Shown piece by piece: positions 44,184-55,368 of a stretch of 64,000 bases of DNA. Made by a program: the position numbers and the translations under genes. How positions within the stretch are numbered: the stretch's first letter is position 1; each line of letters opens with the position of its first letter. Source of the DNA: Acanthamoeba lenticulata (lineage: Eukaryota > Discosea > Longamoebia > Acanthamoebidae). The stretch spans positions 62,001-126,000 of the forward strand of contig NAVB01000563.1 in NCBI GenBank assembly GCA_002179805.1, read 5' to 3'. Under the pieces are notes generated by a model. It did not search any database, was not told the DNA's origin, and saw nothing but the letters and a program-made list of their open reading frames with translations.

Positions 44184-44667
44184 GCTGGAAAGAGAGAAAG
44201 AGAGGAGGAGCGGCAAGAAGAGTTGGAAAGAGGCAGCATTTTCTTGTGTCGAAGCAGGATTCCCTCTTCGGTCTGAATGTACATCTTCTTTCTATACTCC
44301 AGATCACGTGCAGCGTCACGACCACTCCGCAGATGGCCCATTTCAGGCACCAACTCCGAAGGTGAGTGCGTAGAGCCACGGCCGTCTTGGGGCTTCATCG
44401 CTCAGCTCAACCGGGTTAGCGTTCCTACGACTGGAATAGGAACTCCCAAACTCGGTGGTACCAGTCTTCGTCTCCCGGAGCTTGGATGTCAAGAACATGA
44501 TGTCGAACATACCCCAAGTATTTTTGGGCTTCAAGCCTGGAGTCACCTTTACCCTGCAACCAACACACCGCGGCTAAAAAGCTGGGAATTGTGGGGGGCA
44601 GGGACCGAATGGCCGGAGTACTCCCTGGCCCAGACCATAGTTCAAACCTCCCACCTCGCGAAACATC
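44184..44667. other. intergenic, 5' flank of the receptor kinase gene
   Basis: 484 bases. One long frame starts here but runs antisense-like through the receptor gene as a shadow. A purine-rich stretch (44190-44240) follows the previous stop. No element is recognised. Confidence 0.45.
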
Positions 44668-47600
44668 ATGATGGCGTCATGTCGCCCAACCTTGCTGCCT
44701 TTATTGGTTCTACTTCTTGTAGGCGCTGGCGTGAAGGTGGGCTGCATCTCGCTTGCCGGCTCAGGCGAAAGCTGGTCATCGAGCTTCTACAGCACCCTCT
44801 CCACGGGCTATCTCTACGTGCAAGACGACCTCGAGCTCGAATACACGCCGACGACGAACATGTCGTCCGCCTTTCAGTCGGTCGAGTTGGCACGTCTGGC
44901 CTTTATCAGCACTCCGGCGATTCTCGGGCCCTCTCGCAAGGCCGAAGCGAAAGGAATCTTCCACAGCGTGCCCATCGCCGCCACGGCCCTGACTCTCTCC
45001 TTTCAAGCCAGCGGCTTCACCAACTCGTCCCAGAGCAACCCCATCATTCTGGACGTGAACACGCTGGTGGCCATCTTCAAGGGCGACATCACGTCATGGC
45101 AAGACGCACGTATTACGGAGTTAAATCCGTACATTCAGTTTCCCAATGCCGACATTACGCTCGTCTATTGCAACCAAATGGAGGGAGAAGGCGACGTCCT
45201 CCGCCGCTTCCTGGTCCGGGCCGACACACAGCTGGCCGCTCTCCTGAATTCTTCGACGTCCGGGCTGTCGGCCCTGGCGCCAATGACGTCCGGCCGGGCC
45301 GTGGAAGCGTGCTTGCTCCAGGACAAGCTCAGTCTCATGGCCAACACCAGCGGCATGTCAACCTCGCTGGTCACGGTGATGCTCCCTGAGCTCGCTGGGA
45401 GTGGCCTGCTCTCGACGAAAATGAAGGTGAGCACGGGCACCGGTGGCGTGGGCGCTTCATCGGTCGTCGTCTCCCCGACGACAGCCACCATCACCGCCGC
45501 CATGGCGGTGTCTGCCGGGTCCTACGACATCTCCACGCCGGGATACAACTCTTCCTGGCCTCTCTCGACGTTGCTATTCCAGATCGTCGAGAGCGACATC
45601 CCGTCCACCACCAACTGCTACATGCTAAAGTACGTGTTCGATTTTGCCTCGTGGCTGCAGGTCAACGACGGCGCCATCGCCTCCCTCTCCACGACATCGC
45701 ACGCGCCTCTGAGCGCGTTGTACCGGCGAAGCATGCTCGACTACATCGGCAAGGTCACGTGTGGCAACTACACGGTGATGACGACCGCCTACCTGCTCGG
45801 GTCTGGGCCGCTGCTTCCAGTCTACCCCTCACTGGCCGACTCCTACTCCTCATCGAGCTTCAACCTCAAGTACTACACGAGCACTTCGTCCGTCCTCTCC
45901 ATCAACGACATGCTCAGCGCATCGCTGGACTTTGCCACGACGGGCTCGACCATCACGCCACAGCAGCAGGCGCAGAAGCCGGACATGATCGCGCTGCCCA
46001 TGATCGCCTACGCCTGTGGGTTCTCTTACTACCTTCCCGAGCTCGCCGGGATGGGCCAACTCGTCATGAGCGTCAACGTCACAGCCGAGATTATGCTTGG
46101 CAACATCTCGCACTGGGACGACTACCGAATCGCTGAACTTAATCCGGACCTGAGCCAGTTCCTGCCGCACAAAGAGATCAAGGTCTTCGTCATCACGTCC
46201 TCGCAGGTGATCACGCAGACGATGAACACCCTGCTCAGTCTGGAGCTTCCCGAGTACGCGAGGATCGTGGGCAACTCGAGCGTGGGCACCGACTACCCGG
46301 TGCTGCACAAGGCGCCCGAGCGTTGCATCGTCGTGGAAAACCAGAACCAGGCGTGGGACCTCGTCAAGAGCACGCCCTACATCTTCTCCCGCAGCACCAG
46401 CTTCTACGTCTACACGCAGCCCAACCTGAACCTGGTGAAGCTGAAGGGCTCGTTTGCGTCGGGCAACACCGTGGCCGTCACGAAGGAGTCCATCACCGAG
46501 GCCATCACCAACGCGCCCGCGGCGCTGAGCAATCCCCTCATCTACCGCTCGCCGGGCAACAACAGCTGGCCCGCCGTCGCCTACAACACGATGATGGTCC
46601 TGTCGCGGACCATGACCGACTGCACTCGCGCGCACGCTCTCGTGGACTGGATCTACTGGATGCAGACGTCGAGCACGGCCGGCCAGGTGGTCGACATCAA
46701 CCAATTCGTCCGCGCCGGCGACTCGAAGCCGATCCTGTCGTACCTTCTTAACGCCATCGTCAACGTCACTTGCGACGGCGTGGCCGTCAGCAGCGTCTCC
46801 AACTGCGTCATCGATGGCACCATTTGCTCCGACCACGGCACTTGTAGCGAGAACGCCTGTCGGTGTGAGACCGGATGGACAGGCTCGCTGTGCGAGCGGC
46901 CCACGAGCAACGGCAGCAGCGGCACCGAGGCCTACGTCATCGTCCTCGCTTCACTGCTGCCCTCGGTCTTCCTGGTGGCCTTCTTCATCCTGTGCGTGCT
47001 GGTGCTCATCCTGTGCATCGTCCACGTCAAGAGCCGGCGCATCGTCAACGAGTGGGAGATCGATATCGCCGAGATCGAACTGGCCGACTTGCTTGGCAAG
47101 GGCGCCTACGGCGAGGTCTACAAGGCCTCGTGGAAGGGCAGCGAGGTGGCCGTCAAGATGATCGCCTTCGACGGCCCCGGCTTCGACGCTGGCGGCGGCA
47201 GCGGCCTGTCACTTAGTGCGGTAGCCTCGCGCTTCCGCGAGGAGGCCGAGATTATGTCTCGCCTCAGGCACCCCAACGTCGTCTTGTTCATGGGCGCGTG
47301 CACGAAGCCTCCCAAGATGTGCATCGTCATGGAGTACATGACCCTCGGCTCGCTCTTTGACTTGCTCCACAACGAGCTTGTGCCCGACATCCCGATGGCC
47401 CTCCAGGTCAAGATGCTCTACCAAGCGGCCAAGGGCATGCACTTCCTCCACTCGTCGGGCGTCGTCCACCGCGACCTCAAGTCCCTTAACCTCCTCCTCG
47501 ACGCCAAGTGGGTACGTGGCCTTGGCTTGGATGATGACAACAACAACAACAAAACTTAAGGAAGTGAATTTCCGCAGAACACCAAGGTCGCCGACTTTGG

Positions 47601-49781
47601 CCTCACTTCGCTCAAGGGCGCCGTGGCCAAGCAGCAGCAAGGGGCAGTTGGAACGGTGGCCTGGATGGCACCCGAAGTCCTTGCTGAGTCCAAGGACGTC
47701 GACTACATCCTGGCCGACGTCTACAGGTTCGCTCTGTCTTGGCCAAGCATTGCTGGGTGCTTCGCTGACATCTGATTTCTTTTTTCTGTACAGCTTTGCG
47801 ATTGTCATGTGGGAGCTGCACACGCGCAAGATGCCCTATCACGGGCGTATGCAGGCTCAGATTGCGGTCGGCGTCATCCGTGACGGTGAGCGGCCTGGCC
47901 GGGAGTACACCGAAAGCGAAATAGCCCACATGGACCCTACCGAGGCCTCGCTCGTGCAGCTCATGCAGCGCAGCTGGCACCAGGACGCCCACCTACGCCC
48001 GGCCTTCCTCGAGATCATGTCCATTCTCTCGACGCTAAACTCGCACGGCACCGGCACCGGCACGAGCACATCGTCCAGTAGCTACATCACTGACCAGTCG
48101 CAGCGCGTCCAGGCCATGGCCCGCACCAACGAGTACGGGACCGAGGGCGACCTCGAGTTCTCCACGATGAGCTCCTCGAGCCGGCCTTCGGGCGACGGCG
48201 ACGCCGGCCACAAGGCCGGTCTTTCCGTGCCGCGCAACGACGTCTGTTTTGTGGTGTGCGATCTCGTAGGGCTCGACCGGGTGTGGGAGGCCAACCCACA
48301 GACGGCCTACGACACAATCGAGGAATTCCGTCGCGTGGTCAAGTCCAAGAGCCGCTACATCGGCCACATCTTCTCCACGCCCAAGCTCCGCAGCGGAGGC
48401 ACCTTTGCGGTGGCCTTCCACGACGCTGGCTCGGCCATCACGTTCTGCTCCGGCGTCGTGCGGGACACGCAAGGAACGGCGGCCCAGGCGCATGTCCGCA
48501 TGGGCGTCTGCTTCACCGCGGGCCCGTGCAAGCCGCCGCCCGACGACGCACTCCGGAAGACTTACCGCGAGGAGGACGTTGCCGAGTGCTACGATGCATG
48601 CGTCAAGGCGCGCCCGGGTCAGGTCATGTGCGCGCAGCAGTTCAAGCTGCAAGCCGAGAAGCAAAAAGCCTCGTGTGCGTTCAAGGCTCATGGCCGATCT
48701 GGCGAGCACTACCTGATGGTCCCCAACAACGGCAAGACCGATGGCGGAGACCCCACGGCCGGGGAGTCTGACCAAGAGGATGACGATACCATGTCGACGG
48801 CCGGCTCAACCGACGCAGGCGACGAGCCTGACGAGCTCGACTCGCACAGCGGCCTGTGCTCGTCCAACGCCTGTTCGTTCATCATCAGCGACCAGCACCT
48901 CAACGTGTTTGGCGGAGAGCTCATCGGCGCCGGCAGCTTTGGCCGCGTGTACCGCGGGGAGTTCAAGAACACCGACGTCGCCGTGAAAGAGTTGGCCGGC
49001 AAGCGGATCGATGAGGAGAGCATGCTCCGGATGCGGCTCGAGGCGGCGATCCTCTCGCGGATCGATCACCCCAACGTATGCTCCTTTAGTATTCTTCTCC
49101 TCTTTGCCATCACCTGAACTGACCCCCTGGCAGGTGGTCAAGATGATGGGACTCTGCATCTCTGGGCCAGGCCTGTCGCTGGTGATGGAATACGTCCCCA
49201 ATGCCAACTTAGACACGATCACGTGCAACACCAGCATCAAGCTGCCCATGGCCCGCCGCATGGCCATGCTGCGCGACGCGGCGGCCGGCCTGGCCTTCCT
49301 GCACTCGCGGGGCATCCTGCACCGCGACATCAAGCCTTCCAACCTGCTCGTGGACGACGACTGGCGGGTCAAGGTGGCCGACTTTGGCTTCGCGCGCCTC
49401 AAGGAGGACAACGCCACGATCACCCACTGCGGCACGCCTCTGTGGATGGCACCCGAGCTTCTTACGCGCTCGCCCAGCGGCAACAAGGACGATCTCGACG
49501 TCGACAAGGCCAAGAAGGCCGATGTCTACGCCTTTGGGCTGGTCGTGTGGCAGCTGATGGCACGCACGAAGCCTTATGTCGGCCAAGCTGGCCGTGAGGC
49601 CGGTATCTACGACGTGGTCAACAGGGTCGTGCAAGGCGAGCGGCCCCCGATCCCATCGGACTGCCCAGCCGGCGTGGAGGACCTGATCAAGCGTTGCTGG
49701 CGCAACAAGGCCAAGAAGAGGCCCGACATCGACGAAGTTCTCTTCTTCTTCAACTCCCAGCTTGAATCCGCTCGTCCTTGA
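44668..49781 (+). CDS. receptor with two PstS-like domains, EGF-like module, TM, kinase, degenerate cyclase, kinase
   Basis: Four exons (44668-47511, 47578-47726, 47794-49075, 49134-49781) give 1640 residues. A signal peptide precedes two tandem PstS/phosphate-binding-type domains (NTLVAIFKGDITSWQDARI; AEIMLGNISHWDDYRIAELN). An EGF-like knot with about six Cys (CSDHGTCSENACRC, near 714-747) and one TM segment (about 755-788) follow. Kinase 1 (about 800-1060) has LGKGAYGEVYKA, VAVKMI, VHRDLKSLNLLL and VADFGL. A class III cyclase-like domain (about 1146-1300) opens FVVCDLVGLDRVWE but has GGTFAVAF where EGDAFMVAF is expected, losing the second metal Asp. Kinase 2 (about 1367-1635) has GAGSFGRVYRG, VAVKEL, LHRDIKPSNLLV and VADFGF. 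It should sense an extracellular ligand, perhaps phosphate or a small anion, and signal through two TKL kinases. Confidence 0.9.
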
Positions 49782-50296
49782 CCCTGCGCAACCCTTGCCT
49801 GACCATGTACTTTTACAAAAAGACAAGAACAAGATCGAGGTTAAAAATAAGGTTATGCACATCATGATTCTCCCGTTACGTTGTATCGTGGAGGTGATCT
49901 TATCAGCATAGCCCCGCGGTCCATCTCGTGGCTGGCAATTGCAGATATGGATAGGGAGTGTTTTTTTTATCCTGGTCGGGCGTGGTTACACACCAGTAGA
50001 GCTTCCGGAGCGCTGACGTCAGGCTCCAACTTTAGTCGCTTGCCATCGATTGGCGGGACGTGCGTCTACCAGTGCGATCGATGTAAAACTTTCCTTTTGA
50101 CGGTCGGCTTGACTGGTACCAGCCCACCGGGGCCCTGCGCCAAGAATGCCGACAGGTAGACCGGGGTCTTGAACATCACTGCCAAGGACCATAAATTGGA
50201 GACCTCTTCGCACTTCCCTGTATCGACACCATCACACTCTAGCACACCAAGCTGAGCCTGTACTTTAACCACTGTACTATACAACTGTCAAGCAAC
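49782..50296. other. intergenic, promoter of the GMC oxidoreductase gene
   Basis: 515 bases. No gene, RNA or repeat is recognised. A CTATACAACTG string lies about 20 bases before the next ATG. Confidence 0.5.
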
Positions 50297-52294
50297 ATGA
50301 AGAGCGCCTACATCGCCTTGCTCTTGGCTCTCTCCTTGGTCGCCCTCGCTACGGGCTCCATGGAGGAGCGAGACACCAACTACGACTACGTCATCATCGG
50401 CGGAGGAGGCGCCGGCGCCGTGGTGGCCGGTCAGCTGGCGCGCGAGGGACACAAGGTGCTCGTGCTCGAGTTCGGCCAGAACACGCAGTATGATCCGAAC
50501 GTGGCACTGGCCCAAGGCTTCTTCGGCACCTACAACACGCAGAGCAACAATCTCTCTCCCTCGAGTGACCAGACCTACATCTGGCCGAACGTGGTCAACG
50601 CCGATTCGGGCCGTTACGGCGACAAGTCCCCTCCCACCAGCGGCAAGGGTCTTGGCGGCGGCACGTCCGTCTTCCGCATGATGTACATTCATGGCGGCCG
50701 CGAGATGTACGACTACTCAGACTGGCCGGCCTCGTGGAACTATGACTCCATGCGCCCCTTCTATCAGCAGCTGAACACCAGCATCGCTCCTAACCGCGAC
50801 TCGGCCAAGCCGACCTGCTCCAAGCTCTTCCTCAAGTCGCTTCGCTACCAAGCGGAGGAACAATACGCCAACGGCGGAATCGACTACCTGGTCAACCAGG
50901 CCACCAAGGTTCAGGGCGTCGTTCACATCGAGAGCCCTGATGACGGCGCGCCTCAGCTGGATTATGATGACCTTGACGGCCAGAACAGCGTGGTGGCCTT
51001 CTCGCGGTTCAAGTACTTCATGAATAAGCTGTCCAACGGCACCTACATCCGCAAGGCTTCGGCCAACACCTACCTCGGCCCAGACTGCCTGCGCGCCGAC
51101 GGCAGCGGCACCGTCAAGTGCCCGCGGCTGGATGTCCTCACGAACGCTCTCGTCACCCGTATCATCATCGAGAAGAAGAGCGGCAAGCTCACGGCCACGG
51201 GCGTCGAGTACTACCAGGGAGGCAAGGGCAAGACTGTCAAGGCCAAGAGCGAGGTCATTCTCTCCGCCGGAAGCTACCAGACTCCCGCCATCCTCCAGCG
51301 CTCGGGCTACGGCGATGCCGCCTACCTGAGCCAGCTGGGCATCAACGTCGTTTACAACAACACACGTGTGGGCAAGAACCTGCGCAACCACTTCTCGCTC
51401 CTGATGCCGATCCAGATCAACGGCCCAACCAGCGCCATCGCGCAGGTTCTCGCCGGCTCGGCCACCACCCCAGCTTCGATGGGCATGCAGGGCGGCGCCT
51501 TCCTTACCTTCCACAAGAACCACCCCAACCGGCCCACCACGGCGCGCTCTGTGCGCAAGACCCAGTTCATGTACGTCGCTAGCGCGGCCAACTTCGACAA
51601 GGACCTGGCCTACACCTACAAGATCGCTCGCACCAACGAAACGCTCATGTTCTCGCTCGACGACATTCGCTTCGACCCCGTAGGCTCGGTCCAGATCGCC
51701 AGCGCCAGCCCGTTCGACTTCCCCGAGATCACCTTCAACACCTTCCTCCTCTACAGCGACCCGACCGGAACCCTCCAGGGTGAGGCCTTCTGGAAGGCCG
51801 CCGCCGCGGGCACCGACGCCCTCATCTCGGGCATCCTCAACTACCACATCGGCTACCGCACGATGTTGGGCATGAACCGGGCCCTGGCCGAGTCCGGCAT
51901 CAACGCCAGCCTGTCTGTGGCCTACCCGACCCAGCCGGCCCTCGCCACGCTCGACCAGGCCCTCCAGACCTTTGGCGACAACTGGTGGAAGTACCTCTTC
52001 CCGAGCTACATCATCACCGCCAACAGCACGGCCTTGGAGCGTCAGCTCGTTGCCGCGCTTCAGACCCTGACCGACGAGGTGCGCCGTGCGGCCCACGTCG
52101 ACAGCCACCAGTGCGGCACCTCGCGCATCGGGGAGGTCGTCGATGACGAGTTGAAGGTGCTCGGCGTTCGGAACCTCCGCGTTGTCGATGCCTCCATCAT
52201 GCCCCGCCAGTCGGGCGGCAACACCGGAGCCACCGCTCTCGCCATCGGCCTCCGTGGCGCCGCCCAGATCATCGCCGACGATCGTCGCCGCTAA
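50297..52294 (+). CDS. secreted GMC-family FAD oxidoreductase
   Basis: One intronless exon of 665 residues. A signal peptide (residues 1-20, YIALLLALSLVALATGS) is followed by the FAD-binding Rossmann motif DYVIIGGGGAGAVVAGQLA with VLVLE. SGKGLGGGTSVFRMMYIHGG is the GMC signature 1. The C-terminal active-site block has HVDSHQCGTSRIG with the conserved His and RVVDASIMPRQSGGNTGA with the second conserved position (Asn). Family members oxidise alcohols, sugars or cholesterol, or cleave cyanohydrins; the substrate is not readable. Secretion or a lumenal site is inferred from the signal peptide. Strongly G/C-ending codons and no introns set it apart from most neighbours and could reflect high expression or lateral origin. 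Confidence 0.9.
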   Translation: MKSAYIALLLALSLVALATGSMEERDTNYDYVIIGGGGAGAVVAGQLAREGHKVLVLEFGQNTQYDPNVALAQGFFGTYNTQSNNLSPSSDQTYIWPNVVNADSGRYGDKSPPTSGKGLGGGTSVFRMMYIHGGREMYDYSDWPASWNYDSMRPFYQQLNTSIAPNRDSAKPTCSKLFLKSLRYQAEEQYANGGIDYLVNQATKVQGVVHIESPDDGAPQLDYDDLDGQNSVVAFSRFKYFMNKLSNGTYIRKASANTYLGPDCLRADGSGTVKCPRLDVLTNALVTRIIIEKKSGKLTATGVEYYQGGKGKTVKAKSEVILSAGSYQTPAILQRSGYGDAAYLSQLGINVVYNNTRVGKNLRNHFSLLMPIQINGPTSAIAQVLAGSATTPASMGMQGGAFLTFHKNHPNRPTTARSVRKTQFMYVASAANFDKDLAYTYKIARTNETLMFSLDDIRFDPVGSVQIASASPFDFPEITFNTFLLYSDPTGTLQGEAFWKAAAAGTDALISGILNYHIGYRTMLGMNRALAESGINASLSVAYPTQPALATLDQALQTFGDNWWKYLFPSYIITANSTALERQLVAALQTLTDEVRRAAHVDSHQCGTSRIGEVVDDELKVLGVRNLRVVDASIMPRQSGGNTGATALAIGLRGAAQIIADDRRR

Positions 52295-52443
52295 ACCTGA
52301 ACTCCAAGAAGGGAAGTCAACGGCATCGTCCTCGCCACCAATAAAAGAAGAATGTCAAGTCTCACGACAGCTTTCTTTGGGCTCGAGAGGTCCCTTCCTC
52401 AGCTGACGTTGGGATAGGCCGAGAGAAAGCGTGCAAGGAAGCA

Positions 52444-55139
52444 TTAAGGGTCCTCTCGGATGTCCTTCCACGTGATCTGAAGGCTTGCGGGCACCTTGAC
52501 GGAGGACGCCTGGACGGCGGCAGACGCACTGGTCGGGTACACAAACAAGAAGCGCGTGCACACGAGATCTTCGTCCTGTACGCGTTGCTTCAGTGTTATG
52601 TCGTGAGAGGGGTGGATGGCGTGGCCAGGCCGGACCTCACAGCGATAGTAAGGCGCGCCGGTGCAATGCGAGCATCGGGGCCGGTGAAGGCTGCCGCGGC
52701 ACTTGGACGGCTCCGCATCGCCGTGGTCAATCACCTCGCACATGGCCATGCACTTGATCGACGGCCCAAACATGCTGTTTGCCCAGCCCGACGCTTGGTT
52801 GTGCTATAGAGCAGGCTTGTGTGAGTTGTGCAGTGCAATAGCCAACCCAGGCAAGGCAGACACGCACCCCGGTGTAGCCAAGCGAAGTCTGCGAATCGAC
52901 GGCCATGTAGATGCCGGGCCCGAAGGCCGCGCCGTGGGCTGCCATTGAGCTTGTCAGATTCAACTCAGCACTCACAAAGGAGAGGTGACCAGACGAACCT
53001 TGGCGGGTGGTGCCGCTGTAGTTCTTGAGGCCGTTGCGCAGGATCGAGTGCCAGTTGGCGACGGGGCTGCCGTGGAAGGCCCAGAAGGAGCCGTTGTGCT
53101 CCTTCTTGAGGACCTGGAAGCGCTTCTCCTTGGCGGGCGGAGAGCTCTTCATGATAAATTGGTGCTCGGTTTGAAGGGACGTGAGCTTTTGGTCATCCTT
53201 GAGCGGATGCAGGTGCGCCCGGTTGGTGCTCACAATCCACCTGATGAGCTTGTAGAGCAGCGGGTGAATCTCTTCGATCTCCTCCTTGAGCCGGCCCTGG
53301 GTCACCCACACCTGCAGCTCCTTGATGCTGGGCAGTCGGTTCAGAACCTCGCCCTGTGTTGTCCAACATTGTCAGGGTGCAATGCCCCAGGAAGAAAGTC
53401 GGAAGGTAAGGCTGGCGCGGACCACTTCATGAATCCGGGAGCGGTCAAAGGAAATCTCCTGCCGCACTCCGTCGATGACGCGCTCGGCCTGTACACTGGG
53501 GAACGGATCAAAGTGGTTCCCTCGCGAGGCGGCGGCCTGCGTCGCGCGCAAGGTAAGTCCCTCGTTGAACGAGGCTCAAGAGGCGATAGCAGCGGACGTA
53601 CGGTCATCGAGATGAGGTAGTCGACGGTCTCAGGCGCGTTCATAATCTCTGCAGTAGAGGGTGAGATGCGACTCCCAGCCGCAGCTTCTTCTGACAGATG
53701 ATGTACCGGATTCGACGTTGACACCCAAGCCCATGTTGACGAACTGGAAGTTGCAGAGCTGACCACCGCACACTTGGGGCTGTACAACGAGAAGGAGAAG
53801 GATCGTCCATCACGGCTATATGATGAGCGCGGAAGCCAGAAGGTACGCCCAGGCAGTGGTGGGTTGCGGAGTACCTTGAGAAGCTCAAAGGGGTGAGGCT
53901 GATCGCAAACGAGGCATCGTTGCGTGCACATCCTAAGCCGCTTCTGAATGTAGTCGATGATTTCCATCAACAGGTTTCCTTCTGCATCGACAGAGTGAAT
54001 GCCCACCCGCAGAAGAGAGAGCGTGAGCGCGCAGGTCATCATGTTTTGAGAAAACAAAGAAGAGAGAACCTCTGGCGCCCTCCCGTGACTGGACTAACGA
54101 CCGCCGAAGTTTCCCGCCCTGAGCGGCAAACAAGGCGCGTCTCAGCGTTGTTGTTCAAAAGCACAGAAGTAGTGAAATGAGGATAAACCTTGAGCTCGCG
54201 TTCGATCTTCTTCCTGATGGCGGGCTCCAGCAGCATCTCCGAGGCTGTCTCCAGACTTTTGTATTTGTTAATGGCGTAGGCAGCGACGTCGCGGGAGACT
54301 TGGCACAGTTCCATCAGGCTTTGAATATCTGCGCTCTTTGAGGGCTGCTCGAGCGAGCGAACGAGAAGGGTGTGGTTAGCGCAAGTCGTGCAAGAACAGA
54401 ACCGAATCGCTTGTCCTACCTTGCCGCCAATCGAGGCCGCGGCCTCCTTAGCCGCATCGACGAGTTCAGGCCAAATGCTCTTGAGGTGGTCGTTCAACCG
54501 TTGCTCAAGCGTCCACCACAGGCCAAAGGTCTGCATGTCTACCAGCTTGGCCTTGTTCAAGTCATCGTCGGACGTCTGCCTAATTATGAGCTTCTTATCT
54601 TCGACACGCGGATGCTGCACGCACGACGTCCGCCTTGCTCACGTTAGAACGCGGACGGCGATACACACACGGCCTGAAGGTCTGGAAATACTGCACCGAC
54701 TTCATGTATTGTGGCGGGTTGGCGAAGACCAGCTTGCACACGAGCTTCTTGTCGCGGTAGATACCGCAAGCCGAGGCCAGTTCCTCATCCATGGAGGCCA
54801 CAGAAAGGCCCACCCACACTGTGAGCTCGAGAGGGTGCAGGTCCCACTATGCACGAGGAAGAAGGCGACAAAACATCAGATCATTGAAATCGATCCTGTG
54901 GTCATTGCAAGACGTACCCCAGCATAGTGTCCGCTTCTTTTGACTGCGTCCACGTCAGCCTCGAGCAGCTGCTGATAGCGTGACACATCACCGTCGTATT
55001 CATCCAGGTCGCCGTATTCTTCCTCCTCCTCCTCCTCATCGTCGACTTGCTCGTAGTCCTCCTCTTCTTGCTCGCTCTCTATTTCGCTCCCTTGAAAGTC
55101 TTCATCCCCACTCATGGCCTCTACGTCCGAGTCGCTCAT
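52444..55139 (-). CDS. PARP6/8-like mono-ADP-ribosyltransferase
   Basis: Eleven exons (54918-55139, 54667-54846, 54420-54614, 54189-54344, about 53875-54069, 53707-53779, 53602-53648, 53423-53536, 52999-53353, 52868-52938, 52444-52803) give about 655 residues; the start of exon 5 is uncertain. A very acidic N-terminus comes first. The middle has MCTQRCLVCDQPHPF and CGGQLCNFQF, the Cys-rich region of PARP6/8. FDPFPSV and HPLLYKLIRWIVSTNRAHL precede the catalytic domain. SSPPAKEKRFQ, FWAFHGSPVANWHSILRNGL, HGAAFGPGIYMAVDS and CTRFLFVYP supply the H-Y-Y type triad (no catalytic Glu), so mono-ADP-ribosylation is expected. One intron (54615-54666) is only 52 nt. Confidence 0.85.
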
Positions 55140-55368
55140 GGTGTGCCCCTTTTCACCTCAAGAACGCGAAAAAGACAGCCAATTTCAATAGAAGAAGAAG
55201 ACCAAGAAATTGGTTATGAACTGCTGGAAAACAATAAAATAAAAGTCTCCGGGGAGGGAGCAGACGTGGCCGCTACGTGTTGACAAGATCCCACAGGATC
55301 GAGCCATTCAACGAATTTCGCGGCTTCTAGCTCATTTGTAAGACACTGACTTGAAGCACAAGCGAACT
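55140..55368. promoter_or_regulatory. divergent promoter, PARP-like / PAP2-like genes
   Basis: 229 bases between two divergent start codons. No TATA box is evident; a short A-rich run with AATAAAATAAAAG (about 55232) is present. Confidence 0.4.

Noticed and set aside
45850..46836. 328-codon open frame antisense to the PstS-type receptor
   Set aside because: Shadow frame; composition typical of antisense to G/C-ending codons.
50717..52108. 463-codon open frame antisense to the GMC oxidoreductase
   Set aside because: Shadow of a G/C-rich coding exon; Val/Gly/Glu-rich low-complexity product with no domain.
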